Below, piece by piece: positions 53,996 to 63,289 of a DNA stretch of 64,000 bases (position 1 is its first letter; every line of letters starts with the position of its first letter). The notes under the pieces were generated by a model. The model did no database searches and had not been told where the DNA came from. It saw only the letters and a list, made by a program, of their open reading frames with translations. The stretch is from Sphingomonadales bacterium UBA7471 (lineage in GTDB: Bacteria > Pseudomonadota > Alphaproteobacteria > Sphingomonadales > Sphingomonadaceae). The stretch spans positions 35,044-99,043 of the forward strand of contig DLOZ01000014.1 of NCBI GenBank assembly GCA_002479765.1, read 5' to 3'. The translations under genes and the position numbers were made by a program.

Positions 53996-54460
53996 TTAGT
54001 CGTCGCGCGAAACGCGTTCCTGCCGCTCGTGCCGTTCCTGCGCCTCAAGTGTCATTGTCGCGATGGGGCGGGCGCGCAGTCGGGCAAGTGAAATCGGCTC
54101 GCCGGTTACCTGGCAATATCCATATTCGCCTTCGGTAATGCGGCGAAGTGCGGATTCGATTTTGGAGATCAGTTTGCGCTGACGGTCGCGGGTTCGCAAT
54201 TCGATACCCCAATCCGTTTCGCTCGATGCGCGGTCGTTCAGATCAGGTTCGCGCATAGGGCCATCCTGAAGCTGATTCAGCGTACCCTGCGCTTCCGCCA
54301 AGATACTGTTTTTCCAGTCAACCAACTGTTTTTCAAAATATTTTAGCTGACGATCGTTCATGAAAGGCTCGTCGTCGCTGGGGATATATGAAGGGTCAAT
54401 ATCGTAACCGGAACTGCTCAATTCTCCGGTATTCTTTTGAGGCTCGGCGCTTGCGCCCAT
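53996..54460 (-). CDS. dksA: DksA-type RNA polymerase-binding factor, single cysteine
   Basis: Works with ppGpp at RNA polymerase to reset transcription of stable RNA and amino acid genes. The coiled-coil tip acids are kept in PDLNDRAS (Asp73, Asp76). Only one of the four zinc-finger cysteines remains (GYCQVTGEP, Cys116); the others are Thr or Ala positions, so it should be folded without zinc, as known for alphaproteobacterial forms. The 154 aa include an N-terminal tail of about 30 residues. A hairpin (CATGGTT-ATATC-AACCATG, 53958-53976) lies 20 bases after the stop. Confidence 0.93.
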   Translation of the reverse strand: MGASAEPQKNTGELSSSGYDIDPSYIPSDDEPFMNDRQLKYFEKQLVDWKNSILAEAQGTLNQLQDGPMREPDLNDRASSETDWGIELRTRDRQRKLISKIESALRRITEGEYGYCQVTGEPISLARLRARPIATMTLEAQERHERQERVSRDD

Positions 54461-54743
54461 GTTAGATTCTCCACCTCTGGCGGGCCCCGCAAAACCAAGG
54501 TTGCCGCTTCCAAATCCACTCTCGACGGCGCTATAGACTCACGCCAAAACCGGCACAAGCAGCAAATGTCACAGAAAGTCATACTATCCATAAAAGCTGT
54601 GGAAACGGCGTGGCGTGATAGAATTCGCCGATCCAAACAGCTCCAGTTCGGGGCGCTTTACAATTTGCGCGCTGAAATTGTGCAGTTTTCACGCTGCCCT
54701 TTTTCATTGCGAAACCGATGCGCGAACGGCATAGCCAGCCACC

Positions 54744-56024
54744 ATGCATGACCTAAAATATATCCGCGAAAATCCGCAAGCCTTTGACGCCGCCCTTATC
54801 CGCAGGGGTGCTGCGCCCATTGCGGCATCAGTTCTGGCGCTAGATGAAAATCGCCGCGCTGTGTTGACTGAAATGCAAAATGCGCAAGCACGCCGCAACG
54901 AAGCGTCCAAAGCCATTGGCGCTGCGATGGGCAAGGGCGATATAGCGACCGCAGAGGCGCTGAAAGCCGAAGTTGCCGCATTGAAGGACACTTTGCCGGC
55001 ATTGGAAGAGCAGGAACGCGCGGCAGGCGAAGAATTGGACACGCTGCTTGCCGGATTACCCAATTTGCCGGCCGACGACGCACCCGACGGCGCAGACGAA
55101 ACAGAAAATGTTGAAGTCGCGCGGTGGGGAACCCCGCGCAGTTTTGAATTTGAGCCCCGCGATCATGCCGATTTGGGGCCAGTGCTTGGCCTCGACTTTG
55201 AAACGGGCGTTGCGATTTCCGGCGCACGCTTCACCTTCATGCGCGGACAAATGGCGCGGCTTAATCGCGCGCTTGGTCAATTCATGCTGGATTACCAGAC
55301 CGGACAGCGCGGTTACACAGAATGCGCCACGCCCTATCTGGTGCGTCAGGAATCGTTGTTTGGTACCGGGCAGCTTCCAAAGTTTGCCGAAGACAATTTT
55401 CAGACGACCGACGGCCGTTGGTTGATCCCAACCGCCGAAGTTTCGCTGACCAATAGCGTGCGCGAACAGATTTTGGACGAGAGCGCGTTGCCCATCCGTA
55501 TGACCGCATTGACGCCCTGTTTCCGTTCCGAAGCAGGCGCGGCGGGGCGCGATACGAAAGGCCTGATCCGCCAACACCAGTTTGAAAAGGTGGAGCTGGT
55601 CTCCATCGTTCGTCCTGAAGACAGCGCCGTCGAACATGAACGTATGGTCGAAAGTGCCGAGGGTATCTTGCAAGCGCTTGAGCTGCCATATCGCAAGATG
55701 CTGCTGTGCACGGGTGACATGGGTGCCAGCGCGCGCAAGACCTATGACCTAGAGGTCTGGTTGCCGGGGCAGGGGCTGTACCGTGAAATTTCGAGCTGTT
55801 CGAACTGCGGTGACTGGCAGGCGCGCCGTATGAATACGCGCTACCGCCCTGCGGAAAGCAAAGGCAATATGTTCGTACACACGTTGAACGGCTCTGGCTT
55901 GGCCGTTGGCCGTACCCTGGTTGCTGTCCTCGAAAATCATCAGCAGGCAGACGGCAGTGTGACCGTTCCAGCCGCGCTGCTGCCCTATATGGGCGGCCTG
56001 ACAAAGCTAGAGATTGCAGCCTGA
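54744..56024 (+). CDS. serS: Seryl-tRNA synthetase
   Basis: Charges tRNA-Ser. The N-terminal antiparallel coiled coil (about 28-105) and class II catalytic core are both present, with motif 2 in PCFRSEAGAAGRDTKGLIR and motif 3 in the final GLAVGRTLVAVLEN. The 426-aa length is normal. Its stop and the surE start share a base (TGATG). Confidence 0.96.
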   Translation: MHDLKYIRENPQAFDAALIRRGAAPIAASVLALDENRRAVLTEMQNAQARRNEASKAIGAAMGKGDIATAEALKAEVAALKDTLPALEEQERAAGEELDTLLAGLPNLPADDAPDGADETENVEVARWGTPRSFEFEPRDHADLGPVLGLDFETGVAISGARFTFMRGQMARLNRALGQFMLDYQTGQRGYTECATPYLVRQESLFGTGQLPKFAEDNFQTTDGRWLIPTAEVSLTNSVREQILDESALPIRMTALTPCFRSEAGAAGRDTKGLIRQHQFEKVELVSIVRPEDSAVEHERMVESAEGILQALELPYRKMLLCTGDMGASARKTYDLEVWLPGQGLYREISSCSNCGDWQARRMNTRYRPAESKGNMFVHTLNGSGLAVGRTLVAVLENHQQADGSVTVPAALLPYMGGLTKLEIAA

Positions 56025-56791
56025 TGCGCATTTTATTGACCAATGATGATGGTGTAAATGCGCCCGGCCTTAAGGTGTTGGAGGCGATTGCCCGTACCCT
56101 GAGCGATGACATCTGGATTGTCGCACCGGCTGAGGAAAATTCAGGGGCAGGGCACTCGCTTACGCTGACCAAGCCTGTGCGAATCCGCCAACATGGCGAA
56201 AAACATTACTCGGTTGCGGGAACGCCGACGGATTCTGTGATGCTCGGCATTGGTGTCATCATGAAAGATACAAAGCCCGACCTGATTTTGTCTGGCGTCA
56301 ATCGTGGTGCCAATCTTGGCGACGATATCACTTATTCGGGTACGGTCGCTGCGGCGATGGAAGGGGCGTTGGCGGGAATCCGGTCCATTGCGCTGAGCCA
56401 AGTATATAGCAAAGAAGGCATGGCGGATGCTGTACCCTTTTCAGCCGCCGAAGCATGGGGCGAGCGCGTGCTGCGTCCGTTGTTGGATACGCCGCATACG
56501 CCGCGCACGTTAACCAACATCAACTTCCCGCCGCTTTTGCCGCAGGATGTCAAAGGCATTAAAGTCGCCCGGCAGGGGTTCCATGACTATAGCCGCGGTT
56601 CAATCGTCAAGGGCACGGATCCGCGCGGATACGACTATTATTGGTTTGGCCTTCATGGAATGGTGCACACGCCGGGCCATGATACCGACCTTGAGGTGAT
56701 TGAGGATGGCTATGTCGCCGTGACCCCGCTGCAGCTTGACCTCACCCATGGCGAGTCCCTCGCAAATCTTCGGAGCGCTTACAGCGGATAA
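56024..56791 (+). CDS. surE: 5'/3'-nucleotidase SurE
   Basis: A stationary-phase survival nucleotidase. The metal site MRILLTNDDGVNAPG, the SGVNRGANLGDD loop and GTPTDSV are diagnostic. The 255-aa length is normal. It follows serS, a common alphaproteobacterial order (serS-surE), and shares one base with it, so it is translationally coupled. Confidence 0.96.
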   Translation: MRILLTNDDGVNAPGLKVLEAIARTLSDDIWIVAPAEENSGAGHSLTLTKPVRIRQHGEKHYSVAGTPTDSVMLGIGVIMKDTKPDLILSGVNRGANLGDDITYSGTVAAAMEGALAGIRSIALSQVYSKEGMADAVPFSAAEAWGERVLRPLLDTPHTPRTLTNINFPPLLPQDVKGIKVARQGFHDYSRGSIVKGTDPRGYDYYWFGLHGMVHTPGHDTDLEVIEDGYVAVTPLQLDLTHGESLANLRSAYSG

Positions 56792-56836
56792 GGGAAAGCC
56801 CTTGGCTGCAGGGTGCCAGTTAAGTTGCGTTCGGGA

Positions 56837-57343
56837 TCATGGTTCGTCCCACTGAAATTCGGCGACATGCCCAGCCTTCGCAACCGACCAAATGGACTGA
56901 AACGCGGCAATCCGCGTGCGCACGGCCTCAATGGATTGGGGCGTCAGCGCAGGCATTGCTACCAACGACGCCTCGCAAGCGGTTTTGGCAATCGACATAA
57001 AGGTGTCGGCATCTGCCGGGGCACCCCAGGCATCGGATTCGAAACATTCCACCAAGCGTTCTGCCTGAAGCAACTGCACAATATGTTCGTCTGGCGTCTG
57101 CGCCCGGGACGCGCTGGCGTGACCCGCCTGTTTTGCAATTTCCTGAATATCTTCGGGGCTATGTCCTTTTGCCACCATTCCCCAAAATGCCATTGGCAAG
57201 TTCAACTCGGTTTCGACGAAATAATGGATCGCATCATGCGGCGTGACGCCTTTTTTCGGGAAGGTTGCGGTCTCTGTCGAGCCGTCGTTCCTAACAATAG
57301 CGAGAAAATCGCGGTCCGTGCCTTTGGTAATTTTTATGATCAT
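56837..57343 (-). CDS. Hypothetical protein, 168 aa
   Basis: Not recognised. It is soluble with no signal peptide. The first 65 residues look like a small beta-rich domain (MIIKITKGTDRDFLAIVRND, then TATFPKKGVTPHDAIHYFVE). The rest is helical and acidic. Codon use and third-position pattern look like those of its neighbours, and the frame fills the gap between surE and rimO exactly, which supports a real gene. It is divergent from rimO by 83 bases. Confidence 0.7.
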   Translation of the reverse strand: MIIKITKGTDRDFLAIVRNDGSTETATFPKKGVTPHDAIHYFVETELNLPMAFWGMVAKGHSPEDIQEIAKQAGHASASRAQTPDEHIVQLLQAERLVECFESDAWGAPADADTFMSIAKTACEASLVAMPALTPQSIEAVRTRIAAFQSIWSVAKAGHVAEFQWDEP

Positions 57344-57426
57344 TGTTGGATTGTTACCCCGATGCGCAGCGCAAATCTATACTGCCCGTGACAAGCCTGC
57401 CGAAACCCGCTATGCGGCCCGCCATC

Positions 57427-58791
57427 ATGGCAACTCAAATCAAAGCAGCGCCGAAGGTCGGCATGGTATCACTTGGCTGTCCCAAGGCGCTGGTCGATAG
57501 CGAACGGATCCTTACAAAGCTGCGTGCCGATGGCTATGGCTTGTCGCCCGATTATGCCGGCGCTGACGTTGTGCTGGTCAATACCTGTGGCTTTCTGGAC
57601 TCCGCAAAGGAAGAGAGCCTTGAGGCCATTGGAGAGGCGATCGCGGAAAATGGCCGGGTGATTGTCACAGGCTGCATGGGTAATGAAGCCGACGTGATCC
57701 GTGCGCGCTTCCCTGATGTGCTCGCGATTACCGGTGCGCATCAATATGAAGCCGTTGTTTCGGCGGTTCATGAAGCTGCGCCGCCAACACGCGGTGCGTT
57801 TGTGGACTTGGTGCCCGAAGGCGGATTGAAGCTGACCCCGCGCCATTACAGCTATTTAAAGATTTCCGAAGGGTGCAACCACAGCTGCGCCTTCTGCATC
57901 ATTCCGTCGTTGCGCGGAAAGCTTGCGAGCCGCCGTATTGACGCCGTGTTGCGTGAGGCAGAGAAACTTGTCGCCGCGGGCACCAAAGAGCTTTTGGTTA
58001 TTTCACAAGATACGTCTGCTTATGGTGTCGACACGCGGCACGAGCCACGCGCGTGGCAGGGGCGTCAGGTGCGTGCGCATATGACTGACCTTGCCCGCGA
58101 ATTGGGCAGCTTGCGGACGAGCGAAGGCCTCACGCCTTGGGTGCGGCTGCATTATGTCTATCCTTACCCGCATGTTGATGACGTTATTCCCTTGATGGCG
58201 GAAGGGTATTTGACGCCATATCTCGACATCCCGTTTCAACATGCCGCGCCGAATGTTCTGAAAGCCATGAAGCGCCCCGCCAATGAAGCGAAGGTGCTGG
58301 AGCGTATCCGTAATTGGCGCAGCATCGCCCCCGATATCGCAATCCGGTCAAGCTTTGTGGTCGGATTTCCGGGCGAGACCGATGCGGATTTTCAATATTT
58401 GCTCGACTGGTTGGACGAAGCGCAGCTGGACCGCGTCGGCGCTTTCCGTTTCGAACCTGTGGAAGGTGCGCAAGCGAACGATTTGCCAAACCCTGTTCCT
58501 GAAGAGGTGAAGGAAGAGCGGTTCCAGCGTATCATGGAAAAGACGGCGACGATTAGCGCAGCCAAGCTGGCCGCAAAGGTTGGACGCAATATCCCCGTCA
58601 TTATCGACGAGATTGGCGAGGCCGATGAAGATGGCAGCGTTGGTGCCACCGGACGGTCGCAAGCTGATGCGCCGGAGATCGATGGCCATGTCTATCTGCG
58701 TGACGTTGCACCAACCTTAAAGGCGGGGGACATTGTGCAGGTCGACGTCGAAGACGCCGACGAGCACGACCTGTTTGGCGTTGTCGCCTGA
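57427..58791 (+). CDS. rimO: Ribosomal protein S12 methylthiotransferase
   Basis: A radical-SAM enzyme that methylthiolates an Asp of ribosomal protein S12. The N-terminal cluster domain has VSLGCPKALVDSE, NTCGFLDSAKEES and VTGCMGN (three cysteines), and the radical-SAM motif is CNHSCAFCIIP. A C-terminal TRAM domain (about 385-454) is present. The start at 57427 gives 454 aa, near the usual 441; earlier starts at 57343 and 57409 would add an atypical tail. No strong ribosome site is visible. Confidence 0.94.
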   Translation: MATQIKAAPKVGMVSLGCPKALVDSERILTKLRADGYGLSPDYAGADVVLVNTCGFLDSAKEESLEAIGEAIAENGRVIVTGCMGNEADVIRARFPDVLAITGAHQYEAVVSAVHEAAPPTRGAFVDLVPEGGLKLTPRHYSYLKISEGCNHSCAFCIIPSLRGKLASRRIDAVLREAEKLVAAGTKELLVISQDTSAYGVDTRHEPRAWQGRQVRAHMTDLARELGSLRTSEGLTPWVRLHYVYPYPHVDDVIPLMAEGYLTPYLDIPFQHAAPNVLKAMKRPANEAKVLERIRNWRSIAPDIAIRSSFVVGFPGETDADFQYLLDWLDEAQLDRVGAFRFEPVEGAQANDLPNPVPEEVKEERFQRIMEKTATISAAKLAAKVGRNIPVIIDEIGEADEDGSVGATGRSQADAPEIDGHVYLRDVAPTLKAGDIVQVDVEDADEHDLFGVVA

Positions 58792-58836
58792 CGTAAGGCC
58801 CCTGCATGGGCGCAATGGGCACCCGCCTTTAACGGC

Positions 58837-59646
58837 TTAGCGCGACTTTGGCGGCAGCGGGAAGAAGCCAGAGGTGCGCGCGACATATTCCGCATAGCCG
58901 GGCCGCGTTTTCTTCATGCCATATTCCAGCATCGGCTTGCCCGACCAGCGCGTGAGCGTGAAGGTCAGGAAGATCGGACCAATGATGCTGATCCAACCCG
59001 GCAGGCCGGTCTCACACGCGATGAGCCAGATGCCCCACCATGTGCAGGCATCGCCGAAATAATTGGGGTGGCGGGTATAGCGCCATAGGCCCGTGTCGAG
59101 CACCTTGCCTTTGTTGGCTGGGTCTGCCCGGAATGCGTTGAGCTGCGCATCACCAATGGTTTCAAACAATATACCGATGACAGCAATAATCGCGCCGGCA
59201 AATGCAAGCGGACCTAATGCTGTATTCGTGCCATCACTGTACGCAATGCCGAGCTGCGCGGGCAGGCAGGTGATGAACAGCAATGGGGCTTGGGTCAGAA
59301 ACACGGACAGCAGCGACGTTTTGCTCCAGCTCCAGCCCTTTTTCTCCATCGCACTGCGCATGATTTTTTCATAACGCGGGTCTTCGCCATGCGCGCGCCA
59401 GCGTGTCCACAAATGCAGCGAAAGCCGAAGCCCCCACAATGTTGTCAGGCCAAGCAGTACATGCGAAAGCGCGCCCGGTGCATCGGATTGTGTCCAGCTT
59501 GCCCATGCAAGCAGCACCATTCCGAACGCCCAAAATGCGTCAATGAATGAAACATCGCGGATCTTGACCGAATACGCCCAGAGCAGGAGTATGACTGCAA
59601 GAAGGGCAGTCGCGTTGATTGCAAGTGTTTGACCGATAGCTGTCAT
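58837..59646 (-). CDS. DUF1295 / steroid 5-alpha-reductase-like membrane protein
   Basis: A 269-aa integral membrane protein with about six or seven hydrophobic segments. The C-terminal part carries the family signature TGLWRYTRHPNYFGDACTWWG, shared with 5-alpha-reductases and ICMT-type enzymes, and ends YVARTSGFFP. The biochemical role of bacterial DUF1295 proteins is not settled. It overlaps the following acyltransferase gene by four bases (59643-59646), so it is in a lipid-related unit. Confidence 0.85.
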   Translation of the reverse strand: MTAIGQTLAINATALLAVILLLWAYSVKIRDVSFIDAFWAFGMVLLAWASWTQSDAPGALSHVLLGLTTLWGLRLSLHLWTRWRAHGEDPRYEKIMRSAMEKKGWSWSKTSLLSVFLTQAPLLFITCLPAQLGIAYSDGTNTALGPLAFAGAIIAVIGILFETIGDAQLNAFRADPANKGKVLDTGLWRYTRHPNYFGDACTWWGIWLIACETGLPGWISIIGPIFLTFTLTRWSGKPMLEYGMKKTRPGYAEYVARTSGFFPLPPKSR

Positions 59647-60248
59647 GTTTCATCCTTTGCAAAAATGCCGGTCATCCCTTTCGCAGGGTATTTCGGCACG
59701 ACAGTAGAATAGATTTCGGCGACCTTTTTCATGTCCGCCTTATAATCACCCGTGGGCCAAATTTCCGGCCCTAAACCACCGGTTTTCGACTGATAATCCA
59801 TCATGCCAACGACCAGCGGCACGCCGGCACCCATGGCGATATGGTAAAAACCTGTTTTCCAAGCTTTGACGTTGCCCCGTGTGCCTTCAGGGGCAATAGT
59901 GAGCATGAACTCTTTTCGCCGTTTGAATTCGTCAATCATCTGCTGAACATAATTTTTGTTCGACGAGCGGTCCACCGGGACGCCGCCCATGTCGAGCATG
60001 AAGTTCGTAAATGGCCAACGGAAGAGAGAAGATTTTCCCATGAAATGCGGCATTATTCCAAGGTCATTTGTTAGCCCCAGAAAATACACAAAATCCCAGT
60101 TGCTGGTGTGTGGCGCCGCAATCAACACGAATTTACGCGATTCCGGCACGACGCCATGGGCATGCCATCCGCTGCGTTTGTATATTCCGACCAATACCCG
60201 CCTGACCAGCCGGGACAACCAGCTCGGCTGACGTTCCTTCAAAGACAT
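59643..60248 (-). CDS. 1-Acylglycerol-3-phosphate acyltransferase-like (PlsC family)
   Basis: The four acyltransferase blocks are visible in 201 aa: APHTSNWDF (HxxxxD), the block I-II linker with GKSSLFRWPF, GGVPVDRSSNKN and APEGTRGN. GGAGG lies upstream of the start. Short members like this acylate lysophosphatidate or other lipids, and a housekeeping plsC may exist elsewhere. It is the first gene of a pair with the DUF1295 protein and divergent from the KAS III-like gene. Confidence 0.87.
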   Translation of the reverse strand: MSLKERQPSWLSRLVRRVLVGIYKRSGWHAHGVVPESRKFVLIAAPHTSNWDFVYFLGLTNDLGIMPHFMGKSSLFRWPFTNFMLDMGGVPVDRSSNKNYVQQMIDEFKRRKEFMLTIAPEGTRGNVKAWKTGFYHIAMGAGVPLVVGMMDYQSKTGGLGPEIWPTGDYKADMKKVAEIYSTVVPKYPAKGMTGIFAKDET

Positions 60249-60368
60249 ATTTTGTCTTCCTCCCCCGTTGCTTCCATAACTGCGTTGTAAAGCTTTTCAA
60301 ACGTCTTGTTTCATAAATACGCAAGCGCTAGGCACGCGGACGTAACCATAAAACAAGCGGGAAAAAAC

Positions 60369-61508
60369 ATGTCGCATTCAGCGCACGGCACCATACCGGT
60401 CATTTCAGCCACCGGCTTATTCACACCAACCGATACCATCAGCAATGCGGAGCTTGTTGCCAGCTTTAACGCTTATGCCGATCGGTATAACGCAGCGCAT
60501 CCAGATGCAGAGCCACTGACGCACAGCTCGGTTGAGTTTGTGGAGAAGGCCAGCGGCATAAAGTCGCGCTATGTCATGGACAAAACCGCCATATTAGATC
60601 CGGACATTATGGAGCCACGGTACGCAGAGCGTCCGAATGACCAGATTTCGCTTATGGCGGAAATCGGTGTGGCGGCGTGTCGGGACGCATTGGCCAAGGC
60701 TGGCCGGGACATTGCCGACGTCGATGCAGTTTTGTGCGCCGCGTCCAATATGCAGCGTGCCTATCCTGCTATGGCCGTCGAAATTCAGCATGAATTGGGT
60801 ATGGAGCGCGGCTTCGGCTTTGATATGAATGTGGCGTGCTCTTCGGCTACCTTTGGCATCCAGACGGCTGCCGACTATATCCGCAGCGGCAACGCACGTT
60901 CTGTACTGGTCGTAAATCCCGAAATTACGTCCGGCCATCTCAACTGGCGCGATCGGGACAGCCACTTCATCTTTGGTGACGTGGCAACCGCCATTTTGGT
61001 CGAAGCAAAGGACTTGGCGCCAGCACAGCATTGGGAAATTTTGGGGACCCGTTTGAAAACCCAGTTTTCGAACAACATTCGCAACAATTTCGGGTTTTTG
61101 AACCGTGCGCATGGCAAGGGCCCGGTCGATCAAAGCGGACCGCGTAACGACAAATTGTTCGTTCAGGAAGGCCGTAAGGTTTTCAAGGAAGTCGTGCCAA
61201 TGGTTGGCCAGATGATCCTTGAGCACGCAGAAAGCCTTGGCCTGTCGGGGTCAGATTTGCGTCGTTTGTGGCTGCATCAGGCCAATACCGGGATGAACCG
61301 GCTTATTGCGCAAAAGGTGCTCGGGCATGAAGCCGTTGAGGACGAGAGCCCAACTGTTCTGGATACCTATGCCAACACCTCAAGCGCTGGTTCCATAATC
61401 GCATTCCACAAGCATAATCAGGATCTGAAAGCCGGCGACCTTGGTCTCATCTGCTCCTTTGGGGCTGGCTATTCGGCGGGGTCGGTTTTTGTGCGCAAGG
61501 TTGGCTAG
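60369..61508 (+). CDS. Beta-ketoacyl-ACP synthase III-like protein
   Basis: A thiolase-fold condensing enzyme of 379 aa. The nucleophile is Cys157 in NVACSSATFGIQ, the His is in LWLHQANTGMN and the Asn in YANTSSAGS, so the FabH Cys-His-Asn triad is complete. It is about 50 residues longer than classical FabH, with an N-terminal insert around 40-85. It may start or extend acyl chains in membrane lipid or specialised lipid synthesis, together with the divergent acyltransferase. The start at 60369 has GGGAAAAA in front. Confidence 0.88.
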   Translation: MSHSAHGTIPVISATGLFTPTDTISNAELVASFNAYADRYNAAHPDAEPLTHSSVEFVEKASGIKSRYVMDKTAILDPDIMEPRYAERPNDQISLMAEIGVAACRDALAKAGRDIADVDAVLCAASNMQRAYPAMAVEIQHELGMERGFGFDMNVACSSATFGIQTAADYIRSGNARSVLVVNPEITSGHLNWRDRDSHFIFGDVATAILVEAKDLAPAQHWEILGTRLKTQFSNNIRNNFGFLNRAHGKGPVDQSGPRNDKLFVQEGRKVFKEVVPMVGQMILEHAESLGLSGSDLRRLWLHQANTGMNRLIAQKVLGHEAVEDESPTVLDTYANTSSAGSIIAFHKHNQDLKAGDLGLICSFGAGYSAGSVFVRKVG

Positions 61509-61668
61509 GGCCGATAACGCCCGCCGTGTTCGCGGACGCTTGCCGTGATGGAGACGCCGTTACGCGTAAATGCGCGATCGTCGTGACCTCCACTGTCAAA
61601 AACGTCCCCCGCCATCGGTGGCTACTGATCCCTTGATCCTCCAATAGACGGTAGCGAAATAATCAAAT

Positions 61669-61845
61669 TTAGTCGAGTATCATCGCCAGCAGGATGTAGA
61701 TCAGGACGGGTGAGCCAAAGCCAACCACGGTGGCGACCGCAAAAATCAGGCGAATGATCATCGCGTCCATGCCGGACCAGTTGGCCAATCCGGCACATAC
61801 GCCGAGAATTTTCTTATTGGTTTTGTCCAATGTTAAACGTGCCAT
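61669..61845 (-). CDS. PspC-domain small membrane protein, 58 aa
   Basis: A very short gene with an excellent ribosome site (AGGGAG, eight bases before ATG). The protein starts MARLTLDKTNKKILGVCAGL, the typical PspC N-terminus (a GVCxGLA motif), and continues ANWSGMDAMIIRLIFAVAT into one hydrophobic segment, ending LLAMILD. Stand-alone PspC domains link to envelope stress responses, but no psp operon is here. It is 36 bases downstream of another tiny gene on the same strand, and probably cotranscribed. Confidence 0.9.
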   Translation of the reverse strand: MARLTLDKTNKKILGVCAGLANWSGMDAMIIRLIFAVATVVGFGSPVLIYILLAMILD

Positions 61846-61881
61846 TTCTTCACTCCCTTGTTTTGAACTGCGTTGATATGT

Positions 61882-62001
61882 TTAGGCAACGATAGCTGCA
61901 GCAGGTGCGACGGCTGGTGCAACGCTGATACCGATGGCGATGACAGCGCAAACTACAGCGGCGAAAACTGAAAGAATTTGGGTGCGGGCATATTGTGTCA
62001 T
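61882..62001 (-). CDS. Small hydrophobic protein, 39 aa
   Basis: Begins MTQYARTQILSVFAAVVCAV, followed by a hydrophobic, Ala/Val-rich stretch ending in ...AIVA. AAAGGA lies seven bases before the ATG, so translation is likely. It looks like a single membrane segment or a signal-peptide-like microprotein. Small Ala-rich proteins of this form often precede PspC genes in sphingomonads, to my recollection. No function is known. Confidence 0.65.
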   Translation of the reverse strand: MTQYARTQILSVFAAVVCAVIAIGISVAPAVAPAAAIVA

Positions 62002-62225
62002 GTCATGTTCCTTTAAAATCTACCGGATCATTCCGGCTATGCCAGATGCTTTGCACAGTGCATGCCAAATTGGATGTATATAACAAAATCAGATATTTAG
62101 TTCGTGGCTCTTTCATTCATCAGTATAAAACAATTTCATATGTTGGGAAAAAATACCAATATTTGGTTTGGCGATTTTCCGACAAGCGGCTTGACCGGAA
62201 CATGCCACTATAGCAGGCAGTTTAT
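62002..62225. other. AT-rich promoter region before recF
   Basis: No gene supported. It is visibly AT-rich (about 62075-62175) compared with its neighbours. An inverted repeat CCGGA-TCAT-TCCGG lies at 62023-62036, just upstream of the 39-aa gene. It should contain the promoters of both the small minus-strand genes and recF. Confidence 0.5.
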
Positions 62226-63284
62226 ATGGTCCTGTCCCGCCTGTCCTTGAATGATTTTCGCAACCATGCCGCGCTTGAGATCCGTCCCAATGCGCAGTTC
62301 ATTGCGCTTCATGGGTCAAATGGTGCGGGCAAGACGAACATTCTGGAGGCGGTTTCGCTGTTGGTGCCGGGGCGCGGTCTTCGCCGTGCTGCCATGTCGG
62401 ATATGGTCCGCGCTGGCGGTGGTGGTGGATTTGCCATCGTTGCTGAAGTGTCGGGGAATGTGATCGGAACGGGTGTGAGCGCGCAGCAGCCCGAGCGCCG
62501 CAAAGTCCGCGTGAACGAAAGCAATGCGTCGATTAACAGCCTTGCGGAATGGCTCTCGGTCATTTGGCTTACGCCCGCGATGGACCGCCTGTTTGCAGAT
62601 GGTTCAGCCGCGCGGCGTCGGTTTCTGGACCGCCTTGTGCTCGCACTCAGTCCTCAGCATGCGCGTCACAGCAGCCGCTATGAAAAGGCCATGCAGCAAC
62701 GCAACAAGCTGTTGTCGGGGACGGTGCCCGCTGACCCGCTTTGGTTGGATGCCCTTGAACAACAGATGGCTGAAAGCGCTTACGCCATTCAGGCTGCACG
62801 CACCGGCTTGGTTGATGCCCTGCGCGACCAATTGCAAAGCGCGCCTTCGGGGCCGTTCGCGGTTCCACTGATCAGCCTTGTCGATAAGGCCGGTCCAGCA
62901 GAGGGCGATCTGGCCATGATCTGGCGGCAGAGCCGCAACCGTGATGCTGCCGCCGGGCGCACATTATTTGGTCCACATCGCGCCGACCTTGACGTCATAC
63001 ATAAGGATTCCGGCCAAATGGCGGAGCAGTGTTCGACCGGCGAACAAAAAGCGTTGCTGCTATCGCTCATCCTCGCGCACGCCGCACTGGTGTCCGCGCA
63101 GCGTCAGGCACCGCCAATCCTGCTTCTGGATGAAGTTGCAGCGCATCTCGACCCGTCAAGACGCGCTGCATTGTTTGCGTTACTGGCCGAAACGGGCGCG
63201 CAGGTCTGGATGACCGGAACCGAGCCCGAATTATTTAACGGTATAGGCCCTTCTGCCCAACTGCTACCAGTCGGGCAGAATTAG
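62226..63284 (+). CDS. recF: DNA replication and repair protein RecF
   Basis: An SMC-like ATPase that loads RecA at single-strand gaps. Walker A is GSNGAGKTNILEAVS, the ABC-like signature is STGEQKALLLSL, and Walker B is LLLDEVAAHLD. The 352-aa length is normal. The gene is not next to dnaA, dnaN or gyrB, as often found in alphaproteobacteria. It converges on clpA with only five bases between the stops. Confidence 0.95.
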   Translation: MVLSRLSLNDFRNHAALEIRPNAQFIALHGSNGAGKTNILEAVSLLVPGRGLRRAAMSDMVRAGGGGGFAIVAEVSGNVIGTGVSAQQPERRKVRVNESNASINSLAEWLSVIWLTPAMDRLFADGSAARRRFLDRLVLALSPQHARHSSRYEKAMQQRNKLLSGTVPADPLWLDALEQQMAESAYAIQAARTGLVDALRDQLQSAPSGPFAVPLISLVDKAGPAEGDLAMIWRQSRNRDAAAGRTLFGPHRADLDVIHKDSGQMAEQCSTGEQKALLLSLILAHAALVSAQRQAPPILLLDEVAAHLDPSRRAALFALLAETGAQVWMTGTEPELFNGIGPSAQLLPVGQN

Positions 63285-63289
63285 TCGCC

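Noticed and set aside
61505..61615. 36-aa minus-strand frame (MAGDVFDSGGHDDRAF...) next to the KAS III-like gene
   Set aside because: It ends at a TAG shared with the KAS III-like stop and lacks a well-spaced ribosome site; evidence is too thin to call a gene.
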